Under the pieces are notes generated by a model. The model had not been told where the DNA came from. It searched no databases and saw nothing but the letters and a program-made list of their open reading frames with translations. A stretch of DNA of 64,000 bases from Heliopora coerulea (Eukaryota; Cnidaria; Anthozoa; Scleralcyonacea; Helioporidae), in NCBI GenBank assembly GCA_030142905.1, contig JASJOG010000011.1, positions 2,170,001 to 2,234,000 of the forward strand. Reading direction: 5' to 3'. Within the stretch, counting starts at the first letter, position 1. Each line of letters begins with the position of its first letter. A program made the translations under genes and the position numbers. This document shows positions 13,001 through 21,621 of this stretch, piece by piece.

Positions 13001-13240
13001 ACTTCGGCAAATCTACTTCTAATTACCTTCAAATCATTTTCTTATCTTTCTAGAATACATCGTTTATGATACAAAGCAGGTAAGCAGACGCTCTCCGACT
13101 TCGTCTTAATGAAGGAGAAAATGATTATCTTCCTCACAGAATTTTAGTCCTTTTTAATGTATCTGATTTTGTTGTTGTTTTGGTTTTTTTTTCAGATCAA
13201 GATGAAGTATCTGGTGAAAGTCAAGTTTAATTTTGTATGA
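1030..13240 (+). CDS. PARP2: Poly(ADP-ribose) polymerase 2-like, 3' part (8 exons; 5' part outside window)
   Basis: Nuclear enzyme that transfers ADP-ribose from NAD+ to proteins at DNA breaks. Exons: 1030-1158, 8632-8753, 9659-9758, 9950-10048, 10175-10299, 11816-11898, 13054-13079, 13196-13240 (TGA). Together they give 243 codons including the stop, and the frame is continuous at every junction. The first exon is the end of the helical regulatory domain (TLGDIEIA, then HYKALNC). The rest is the ART catalytic domain: LLWHGSR (NAD-binding His), [30 protein letters not shown] (Tyr), SVKGLGK, and TLNYNEYIVYD with the catalytic Glu. The H-Y-E triad needed for chain elongation is intact. Wording such as [13 protein letters not shown], GWxGIL and LNYNEYIVY fits PARP2 better than PARP1 or PARP3 (family knowledge). 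The 7.5-kb first intron is inflated by a BEL element. Upstream exons with the WGR domain lie before base 1. Confidence 0.9.
1238..1770. mobile_element. MITE with TA target duplication and about 25-bp terminal inverted repeats
   Basis: Starts TACCGTATTTACTCGA and ends with the exact reverse complement, TCGAGTAAATACGGTA. The inverted repeat continues with AAACGCCGC after a 2-base difference. The flanking TA on both sides fits a Tc1/mariner-type target duplication. Several internal copies of an AATAAACGCCG-like word lie near each end. It has no coding capacity, so it is a non-autonomous element. It lies in the PARP2 intron. Confidence 0.8.
2016..2202 (+). repeat. 5' LTR of the BEL/Pao element
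   Basis: 187 bp, TGTTTTGG...GGGAACA, matched by 8154-8338. A TGG-initiated primer-binding-site candidate (TGGTCCTTCGAGAGC) begins at 2206, four bases after the LTR. Confidence 0.93.
2291..3997 (+). pseudogene. Gag of the BEL/Pao element, interrupted
   Basis: The first ATG in the frame is at 2291. A charged, coiled-coil-like N-terminal half is followed by the DUF1759-type region typical of Pao gag ([16 protein letters not shown], about 3220-3270). After an in-frame TGA at 3653-3655 the same frame continues to a CCHC zinc knuckle ([14 protein letters not shown], about 3940-3985) and ends at TGA 3995-3997. The stop sits between the capsid-like and nucleic-acid-binding parts, so this copy is damaged. 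Confidence 0.85.
4137..6825 (+). pseudogene. Protease, reverse transcriptase and RNase H of the BEL/Pao element, frame-shifted
   Basis: The first reading frame (4137-4787) carries the Pao-type aspartic protease region with DPCSTGTYV in place of the usual D-S/T-G motif. The frame then changes between about 4660 and 4790. The second frame (to 6825) carries reverse transcriptase with YVDD (about 5509-5520) and the flanking motifs [14 protein letters not shown] and [10 protein letters not shown]. It is followed by an RNase H-like region ([11 protein letters not shown], then [11 protein letters not shown]). The frame changes again near 6760-6825, where integrase begins. A working BEL element has one long gag-pol frame, so this copy is inactive. 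Confidence 0.88.
6759..8069 (+). pseudogene. Integrase end of the BEL/Pao polyprotein
   Basis: Out of frame with the upstream RT region. An HHCC-type zinc-binding N-terminus is visible ([11 protein letters not shown], then CRECRR). The DDE core is present: VDYGGPF, VSDNGTN, and a Glu in [11 protein letters not shown]-terminal domain of the kind called DUF5641 in Pao elements follows ([19 protein letters not shown]). The domain itself reads open to TAG at 8067-8069, so only its link to the rest of pol is broken. Confidence 0.88.
8154..8338 (+). repeat. 3' LTR of the BEL/Pao element
   Basis: 185 bp. It differs from the 5' LTR by a C/G, a G to CT change, a C/T, an A/G and a missing GTT unit. 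It is directly preceded by a purine run (GGGAGGGGGA, 8144-8153) that serves as the polypurine tract. Confidence 0.93.
8350..8545. repeat. TCCA/GTCC microsatellite
   Basis: Runs of CCATC, GTCC, CCCT and ATCCATC follow the BEL element. Similar CCATC-rich sequence lies at about 1880-2015 before it, so the element entered an existing simple repeat. The overlapping ORFs are repeat translations. Confidence 0.9.
9268..9556 (+). mobile_element. tRNA-derived SINE, copy 1
   Basis: The head contains a pol III A box TGGCACAGTGG (9277-9287) and a B box GTTCGATTAC (9320-9329). It is followed by a conserved body (CTCCTGTAGTAACA, ACCCATGAGG, AACAGCTTATGTAGCTGATAGGGTTGTCCAGTAT taken in pieces) and a CTT-rich tail. 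The same unit occurs at 43261-43480 and, reversed, at 55723-55994. It lies in a PARP2 intron. Confidence 0.8.
10325..10705 (+). CDS. Orphan ORF in a PARP2 intron, unknown protein (possible exon or relic)
   Basis: Open from just after TAG (10322-10324) to TGA (10703-10705), about 126 codons, with no ATG near its start. A splice-acceptor-like AAACAG ends at about 10340, so it could be a terminal exon. The peptide looks protein-like, with mixed hydrophobic and basic residues, three Cys ([17 protein letters not shown]) and no simple repeats. I recognise no family. It lies in the intron between the PARP2 exons 10175-10299 and 11816-11898, on the same strand, and is not needed to keep the PARP2 frame. 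It could be a nested gene fragment, an old transposon remnant or chance. Confidence 0.3.
   Translation, partial: HLKKQLASKSNGEVLAKSVFVSIAYFHYGKENQNPVDHVQFFNKSRQKLVYKTEHVSFMLSKRSHERYVRVYGKSRDEVVDVSKCVKVWCHDHKIRRVFQMTTNGVVCRKRMDKTVFVPIGKMSQM
10706..11815. other. PARP2 intron, no recognised gene
   Basis: AT-rich. A tandem piece of about 45 bases (AATGAATTTGATTAAGATAATTA) is duplicated at 10720-10805. A 78-codon minus-strand ORF (11067-11303) begins with GTG, not ATG, and matches nothing I know. Confidence 0.5.
12400..12760. repeat. (CCAA)n-like imperfect microsatellite
   Basis: CCAA, CCAAT and AACCAACC units fill most of this stretch and continue weakly to about 12900. It lies in the PARP2 intron between exons 11816-11898 and 13054-13079. 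CT-rich sequence lies just upstream (12100-12300). Confidence 0.9.
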
Positions 13241-14649
13241 AACTTAATCTCCGGTGAGAATAAGCATTCCCAGCTTGACGAAGTCGAAAGAAAGGCATTG
13301 TGGGAAAAGTGTAGAAATGTTGACATGATTGGACACGCAAGTTTTTCTATTTCATCAAATTTTATTCAAAATGAACACAGAGCTATTTTTTGCTTTTTTT
13401 TACACTGTAAGAATATATTTGTTTCACGCTTAACTTTTTCATCTTTTAACTAAGGTATAATTAACACCACTGCCGAGTAGAGTCGCAGCTTAGAAAAGCG
13501 GGGAAAACTTTGTTTTGTGTAGTTAAGCTTCTAGAGCTCAACAAATTTCGTCCACCTGTAAGAGAGCCTCTGAAAATGTGAAGTACATCATCACAGGTCA
13601 AATTGTCCGTCCATTTCCGTTCAAAATGCGTTCTCCGTGTCTGAGTGGGATTAGAGATTGTATTTGTTGATTTACAATTATTAAAATTGTATGTTAGCAC
13701 TTTGTTGTAAGGAGAAAAGTGTAGACCCCACCATTAATAGATTACGACTCGCACGACCCAGGACGTTACTCGCCCGACCTACTACCTGCGCGAACCACGA
13801 CTACGTTGTACCCAGACGTCCACACTGGGCGTTAATTTTTGTTTACACCTTTGTTATTTTGTAACCCATTAAAGGTGAAACGGGGTTAACCTTCATGACT
13901 TGTTTATCCAAACTCTTTCCTTCGCAGTAAAAGATTCACCAGTCCTACTTAATGCGAAGGCCTGGCTCACATAATCGGCCCTCAGTGATAAAACGAAACC
14001 AGTAGTTACATATCTAATTTATCACGGCCACAGATATGACCGCGAGTGTAATACTAGCATCGTCTAAAGAGGCCGAACTTTCGACAATAAGGACCTTACG
14101 ATCTACAACGTCAACTTGAACGTCGATGTCCTTTAAAATTTCGGTATTTAAAGAAACCACGGTTTATTGATCACCTTGCTTGATACTAGAAGACAAAACA
14201 TATTCCGAAAAACAGTGTCATCTTGTAAACTCAAGATTCGAGTTATACAAGGGACGAACGTGAAATGGTAATATTTCGATTTTATACCATATAACTCGAA
14301 TCATGAGTTTACAAGATGACACTGTTTTTCAGAATATGTTTTGTCTTTTACTTTTTGAAACTGTCGGCTGGTCGTGGATTTTGTTTGATACTTGTGGCTT
14401 GCTTTATGACTCCTAAAACGTTCCAATCCTTCTAAAACGAATGCAGACTTGGGTTGAGTTCAACCTTGATTAACAGCTTTTTTCACTCCGCGAACTGACG
14501 TCTTCCATAAGATGTGTAAATGATCTGCGTAGATCTTATAGTCCCTATTATGTTACAGAATACGTCCGAGATTACAGCATAACTACCCAGCATTCCACGT
14601 ACCGTGGTCGGTAGGTGGCTTGCTTCGCAGTTCTGCACCAGATTGCGAA
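13241..14649. other. Intergenic: PARP2 3' end to the first BBOX1-like gene
   Basis: No ORF with family resemblance. It holds one strong foldback at 14191-14346, listed separately. No canonical AATAAA is obvious right after the PARP2 stop. Confidence 0.6.
14191..14346. repeat. 57-bp inverted repeat (foldback) with 42-nt loop
   Basis: Arm 14191-14247 is the reverse complement of 14290-14346 with two mismatches. The arms start AGACAAAACATATTC and include GTGTCATCTTGTAAAC. No coding sequence is inside. It is probably a foldback element relic. Confidence 0.85.
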
Positions 14650-17600
14650 ATGTACGTGAGGGTAGCATTAAAATCGTTGAAAAAAGCCAACCTTTCGATG
14701 TCATTGATTAGACTACATCCAGAATCACAAGCTTTACTACTGGCAAGAAGAAATTTCCATTTCAATAGACCTTTCCGGCAGGCGACTTATTCCCCCGCTG
14801 GTAAGTCGAGGTTGTTCGTCCACTTCCTCTCAGCTAGATAACAAATAGTCTGTCGCTTGTCCAGCTAATTGAATACCCCTTTTGTTTAGATTTACCCGAC
14901 AGTGTGGTCACTCCCGACGTTATCATACGAGAGGTCGATGATGGATCTAACGAAAAGGTTTTGAAAGTCACTTGGAGCAATGGAAGGCTTTCAAGATTCC
15001 CCTACGTGTTTCTTAGGGAAAATTGTAAGTGTAATGAATGTTTTCACCCTTCCAGCAAGCAAAGACTGATTGATACAGTAAGGGACGTCGACTTGAATCT
15101 CAAACTCATAAAACAAGCCACGGTATCAGTTGATGGAGCTACCTTGCGGTGCGAATGGCCTGATGGTCACCGAAGCGTTTACTCGGCGAACTGGCTTTAC
15201 GAAAGGCTAATGCCAGAAGAGGATGAAAGACGAGCAAAGTTGGAGGATGCAGGCGGTCTCGTGAGAGATGAACTTATTCTTTGGGGCAACGAACGCATGC
15301 AAGATAATATACCACGTTATGAATATGAAGCGGTCATGAATGATGACAAGACCTTGTTTGACTACTTGTTCACTCTGTATCAGTATGGCCTTATTGTGGT
15401 GGAGAATGCACCCGCTAGAAGCGGGGTATCGGCGAAACTGGCGGCGAGAATTGGCTACCACAAGTCAACACATTATGGGTAAAAAAAATCATGCCTACTT
15501 CTTATATTTGAGGTCAAACTAGCGCCTAGCGGGAGTTTGAGAGAGGGCGTTGGGGGCAATGTCCCTACTGAAACAGCCGGCTGGTTTCAGTGAACTCAGT
15601 TTACCACAGCTGTCACGCTTTGGATACAAGACTGTGGTGACTCCGAAGATTTAAATCAAATTATATTATGTTAGAATCATATATAATTAATAATAATGAA
15701 TTATAATAAATTATAATGATAATAATAAATTATAATATATATATATATATACAGTAGGTGCCAAAAGTATGAGTCCAGTCTCAATTTTTGCCAAAAATTC
15801 GAGAAAATTATATCTTCTGAAAAATAAACTTGCATTAGCTACTTGAGCATGCGCATTGAGATCTGCAATTGTCTCCCACCTTTTGTCCTTTAATTATTTT
15901 GCCATATGTAACTTCAAAATAAATTTATCTAATTCTCTACACGAATGTGCGTCAAGGATGGCTAAAGAGTTAAGTGAAGACGTTAGAGGACAAATTGTTG
16001 CTCTAAGTAACGAAGGTTTCTCACAGCGACAAATTGCTGCAAAGATAGGAGTGTCGAAAGGTGCTCTGCAGCGAACCGGGGAAAGGTTCAGAAAAACTAA
16101 ATCCTATTCCAACCTACCAAGGTCTGGAAGACCAAGGTGTACTACATCACAAGAGGATCGGTTCATAAAAATAACTTCTTTGCGTAATAGAACAGCAACT
16201 GCTGGTAATATTCAATCCTCTATTAACGCAACCCGAGAGAAAACAATCAGCAAAACGACAGTAAGAAGGAGATTGGCTGGAAGTGGTCTGAAAGGAAGAG
16301 TTGCAGTTTCTAAACCGTTGCTGCGTCCTAAAAATAAGCGCAAGAGATTGTTATGGGTAAAAAAATACAAAAACTATAGTGTAGAAGACTGGAAAAAGGT
16401 ACTTTTCAGCGATGAGTCTAAATTTGGAATTTATGGAAATAATCGCCGCATTTATGTGCGACGAAGACCTGGTGAAAGATTGCTAAATCAGTGTATCAAA
16501 CCCACAGTGAAACATGGTGGTGGAAACATCCAAGTCTGGGGTTGTTTCAGTTTTAATGGTGTCGGGGATCTTTACCGGATAAAAGGCATTCTTAAAAAAG
16601 AGCAATACCATTCAATTCTCCAAAGGCATGCTATACCATCTGGCAAGAAGTTATGTGGGAGAGGATTTACCTTACTACAAGATAATGATCCTAAACACAG
16701 TTCTAATTTGTGCACAAATTACTTAAAGAATAAAGAAAACCAAGGTGAATTAAAGCTAATGGCATTTCCACCTCAGTCTCCCGACGTTAATCCCATTGAA
16801 CACTTATGGGATCTTTTAAAAAGAGAGAAAGTGAGACATGCAATCACAAGCCAGGACAAGCTATGGGATAATTTCTCAATGTTGTATTTCTCAATGTTGG
16901 AATAACATCGAACAATCAACACTTCAAAAACTTGTCAAATCCATGCCAAAAAGAGTGCAAGCTATTTTAAAAGCTAAGGGAGGACACACTAAATACTGAA
17001 ATCACGTAAAAACTACTGTAAATTATCTCATTTATAAGTAAAATTAAACATTGTTGTGACACAGAGTGATAATATTGTTCAAAATTAAAAATACACACTC
17101 AATTCTAACTGGACTCATACTTTTCTCGAATTTTTGGCAAAAATTGAGACTGGACTCACACTTTTGGCACCTACTGTATATATATATATATATATATATA
17201 ATTATAATTATATAATTATATTATATACGTTTCGACTATGTGTAAAAGGTTTTTGGACACCACCTGAGTTTGCCCCTCTCCTAGTGCTTCTTAAACGGCG
17301 AGACCTTACTGTGACCGCCACTGATTTGTCAAAGCTTTGAAGTCTCAATGCTTTATGTCATGTCGCTATGTCAACGCTTGGCCCGAATGTCATTTTAGGG
17401 TCTTTTGGTGCGACGTTCCCTGAATCGTTAACCCAAATAGAGAGCGTAAGCCAGAAGTGTTCTTGATTCACGAACGGCTTTTCTTTCAATAGAATTTTTC
17501 ATGCGAAAGGAAGAAAATGAATAATTTCAAACCGCAAGGGCGTCGTCGAACATGTAAAATACTCTTTTTCTATCTTGCACAGACGTCACTGACAGTGTTT

Positions 17601-19895
17601 CCACGTTCTAAAGACGACGTCTACTCCTACAGGATCAACTTTTGTCCGTTAAATTCACCCCTGACTCACTGATTAGCATGCTATTATCTCTGCTGGGATT
17701 TTTGGGTCGGTCATCGTCTTTGCTCGCATAACAAATTTTGTTCAACAAATACACCCATAAATATCAAAAACACCTCGTCGTCAATTAAATCTTCCGGCGG
17801 ACGCCCGTCACTCAAGAACGTCGGTTGCTTTAGGGCCTCTGTTAAGGACTGTTTACACGGGCGATTTTTGCTGCAATTGTTAGCCTCCTGACACATGCGA
17901 TCGAGTGGATGGACTTGCTGATCATTTGTGCGAAGTTACACGGTACAGTACTTTGGTGAGTTGTTTACTCAATCGCATGCTTCAGGATGAAAAAAATCGC
18001 TTGAAGAATTGCCCGTGTAAACAGCTCTTTAGAGACTCTCCATTATAACCTCCCACTCTATCAAGCCCCCTTCAAACGGGCTTGAAGTAAATATGCCGTC
18101 TGGGGATTTAATAGAGGATTTACGTTATCTCAGTTAAGGAAGAGTATCGTACACAAAAAGAATAACATTAGTTTGTTTGGACCCTTCAATACTGGCAATT
18201 CCACAGTAAATGATTATTTTCCCGAAATGCAACACGTGGGTTAGCTACGACTTACTCGCTAATGACGGCCCTGTTTCCAATTACATCCTTTTGTACAATC
18301 TTTATCTGGCTTGTCGCTTTTGCTTTTTTCTTTAGAGATGACTTTGAGGTGAAGAACAAGACAGACGCTAACAACCTGGCTTATACCACAGGCCACTTGC
18401 CTTTTCATGTCGACTTGCCATTTCTCAACAGTCCCCCTGACGTAAGTGTACCGACCTACGGGGTTCAACTAAATTTTGATGCAAGCTATATTTTCACTAA
18501 GTGAATTTCAGAGGGAAATGATCCACTCTTTATGTCATCTTCTCACGGAGCGCACATAAAACCAGTGAAAACAACATGCAATCGCTTCCCGCTCTCAGGC
18601 ATTTCCTATCATGTGCTTCATATGTTCAGTCGTAAGTCAACTTAATATGTAACTGGATGTCAAATTTGTATTATTAATATTACTGTAAAATTATTCTGCG
18701 ACAATTAAAGAATTCTACACTAGGATGCGCTTCCCATCCTATACCTGCAGTATCAAAGAAATATTGATTTGGACTTTCTGGTTTTAGATTCAGAGCCTTC
18801 ACTGCATCGAACTAAACGATGTCGAAGGCGGAATGAGCCTTTTTGTCGACGGCTTTAATGTCGCCAAGCAATTAAAGGAAAAGGATCCAAAAGCTTTTAA
18901 AGTTCTGTGCCAGAATGACGTGCCTTTCGTGGACAAAGGAACAGATACCTTTGGAGAATTTTTTATGGGTCATTCTCGTCGAACAATACAGTAAGAGAAC
19001 TAAAGATTTCCCGGTTATGAGATTCCTTAATTGCACCTCGCTATCTACTGTTAGTTGTAGGAATTTTTTCATAGTCTGAGGAGCATTAGAAAAGGATTGT
19101 TATTCACTACCGCTTTTACCCAAGGTCACAATACAGAACCCTACGTATGACTGTAATGATGACTTGAATCAAAGGAAGGAACTAGAAGTGAAGCCGAATA
19201 AGGCGCACATGGAGGGCTTTTGGCTGTCAATTTCAGGCTGCAACTAGGTCTACGAAAATTCAGCTTAACTCCTACAAGGAACTCCTGAAACAGGCAGCCA
19301 GTTGACCGAGTGGAGGCCTGAAAACGACCGCTAAAAAGACTTTCAAGCAGAACTCTGTTATAACCCGAAGGCTGAATTCAGTCAACGACTGGACTAAAAA
19401 GTGAAGCCAAAAATAAGCGTTAGGAAGGCTTTTTTTGGACGTTTGTTTCTGTACCCTATTTAATCATTTGACGCTAGTAATATAAACAAAATACGCCACA
19501 TACGCGCATATTTTTTTGTCTGTTCTAGGCTTAACCAAAGTGGCCGACTTCAAAGTATCGTGTACAACAACCTCGTCAGGGACGATTCTTTTCGAAATGC
19601 CACAGCGGAGGAAACCGTGAAGTTTTACGACGCTTATTATCAGTTTAATCAAATGATGTACCGACCTGAAAACGTTGTGCATCACCAGCTTACACCGGGC
19701 GAAGTAATTCAGTTTCACAACCTTAGAGTTTTGCACGGGAGAACTGCGTTTGCGTTGGAAAGTAAAAGCGCATCAAGGTGGTTGCATGGAATCTATTTTG
19801 AATGGGATGTTGTTTTTTCAAAACTCAGGGTGCTGCACGGCAAACTTGGGCTGAAAACACCACATTTACATGAGCAATCAGACGACTTTTTTTGA
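14650..19895 (+). CDS. BBOX1: Gamma-butyrobetaine dioxygenase-like, copy 1 (BBOX1 family)
   Basis: Fe(II)/2-oxoglutarate hydroxylase of the family that makes L-carnitine from gamma-butyrobetaine. Exons: 14650-14800, 14890-15478, 18336-18441, 18788-18990, 19529-19895 (TGA); 471 residues, intron phases 1, 2, 0, 2. Exon 1 encodes about 50 residues rich in Arg, Lys, Ser and Leu with no acidic run, like a mitochondrial presequence. The GBBH N-terminal domain has the zinc ligands CKCNEC (Cys96, 98, 101) and a His in WPDGH. The TauD-type core has the metal triad H271-x-D273 (PFHVD) and His419 (VLHGR), all present. NNLAYTTG is characteristic of BBOX1 rather than TMLHE. Human BBOX1 is 387 residues and lacks the presequence (known). 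A Tc1 transposon fills intron 2. Substrate and location are inferred. Confidence 0.85.
15752..17176 (+). mobile_element. Tc1-like DNA transposon, nearly complete
   Basis: The 56-bp terminal inverted repeats (15752-15807 and 17121-17176) start CAGTAGGTGCC, differ at one base and are flanked by TA. The element holds one transposase gene and lies inside intron 2 of the first BBOX1-like gene, sense-oriented. AT microsatellite on both sides provided the TA target. Confidence 0.95.
15958..16905 (+). pseudogene. Tc1 family transposase, C-terminus frame-shifted
   Basis: The likely start is ATG at 15958 (MAKELSEDV). Bipartite helix-turn-helix DNA-binding domains are followed by a GRPR-type linker (SGRPRCTT). 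The DDE catalytic core is complete: FSDESKF, LLQDNDPKHSS and PDVNPIEHLWD, with 34 residues between the last D and E as in Tc1. The frame stops at 16903-16905. The next frame continues for about 35 more codons with a Tc1-like end to TGA 16997-16999, so a small frameshift truncates this copy. A 13-bp direct repeat (TTTCTCAATGTTG) lies just before the break. Confidence 0.88.
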
Positions 19896-21621
19896 TGAAA
19901 GTCAACATGTTGTGTGATGATAGTTGAGCCAGGATTAAAGGATTTTTACGCCAATTTCAAAACACCGACAAGAAGTCGATATGAAATCGAAAGAACTCTA
20001 CGTTCATGGCATATTTTAACAAAAACTTAATGATGCACATATTGAGGTATGTACAGTCACCAGTGACTGTTCTGGAAATGGGTTTTTTTGAGATTAGTTG
20101 AAATACCCTGAAAGGGATCTTATAAATCACCAACTTGTACAGGAAAAATAAGAACTTTTTGTTTTTTGATTAATATTAAATACCGTGTTTCGATACTTTA
20201 CAAAAAGACCGAGCAAACATGAGTGTTTAAAAGTTTGATGTCTTTACGATCAAATTAAAAAAGTTAGCATAAATAAAACACTTCATTGCAATGACCTTAA
20301 TGATACACACTCTTCATCTAAACTTACTGGAAGTTTAATGCAAATGCTGTAATCTGATTGGCTGGGCTACTCCCTTGCATCAATTGATAGAAGTTTTTAG
20401 AGTACGAAACATAAAATTGAAATAGTTTTTCTGGGAAAGGTTACATTTGACTATATAATAAAGGAAGAACTTGAATCACTGAATTTCTAAAGTCAATCCA
20501 ATAATCACCTCCATTTAATTTATTGGCCATACGTAACAAATAATTAAGAGAACCTTGAAGATTTGTACAAAGGCAAATCCAAGCCTAAATCTCCGCTATC
20601 AAATCTCCATAAAAACACCGTAAATGCTTCGTACAGCTTTTACATAATTTACAAATATATTATATCGTGCTTTTGGAATTGATATTGTTATCCCGTCAAT
20701 CACAAACTAAAATTTGATAAAAAGATTTATTATTACGGTATTATGATTTATTTATTCGGCGATCGTCTTCACTTTTTGTTCGTAGTGCCCTATTCTGATG
20801 CGGAGGCTTTATTCCGGACGTCAAGAAAACCAAATTTTAACTCTCTACTCGAGCACGACTCGCACTCTTCAGGGACGGCGGAGCGGAATTACGAGTGGGG
20901 GGGCTTGAGATAAAAATACAGCATTTTGTATGCTTCTCTGGGGAATTGCACAACAAGTGTTTTAAAGCGTAGTTGTTTCAACATTACATTTGGAAAAAAG
21001 TGGGGGCTACAGCCCCTGCAGCCCCCCCCGGCTCCGCCGTCGCTGCTCTTCAGCCGCGTTAATTTGACTATGTTTGATTGTGCGGTTTCTAACTTTGCTA
21101 TTTTACTGTGCAATCAGGTTATAAACTTGATAATTCTTTTTGACGCTTTTACCTGGCAGGGTGGTCTCACCTTGACGATTAAAACCGTTCTGCATTAGCT
21201 AGAGTGAAATGATGAAGTTTGCTAAATGACAACATTCCCCTTCAAATGGTTAATTTCATAACCATTTAATGTTCCTTAAGGGTGTTTTTCTCTAGGCGAG
21301 GTTTATCTTGCGAATCGACATTTCTTTGTGTAAATTGGATAGACTACCCATTAGTTACAGTCGAGCGTCTATAAGACGAAAGGAAAAGTCGCTTTGCGCG
21401 ATAAAATTCTTCAAATACAAAGCAACCTTTGCAGTACGTAATTGCCTTCATCAACGTTCGAAGACTAGGGCTTCTTCTGGGCTACTCGTACTCCAGGGAA
21501 AATGGTCCGACACGACCAATTGTCCGGTTTCGGACTTTGCCACCGACCCACCCCCGTTCTTGGAATGACCTTTGTACCTGGGATAAATGTTTGACAAGTA
21601 CGACACAGTTTTACCTTGGAA
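19896..21621. other. Intergenic between the two BBOX1-like genes
   Basis: AT-rich to about 20750, then mixed sequence. A G/C-run inverted pair (about 20895-21050) produces overlapping ORFs on both strands that I regard as noise. No recognised gene. Confidence 0.55.
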
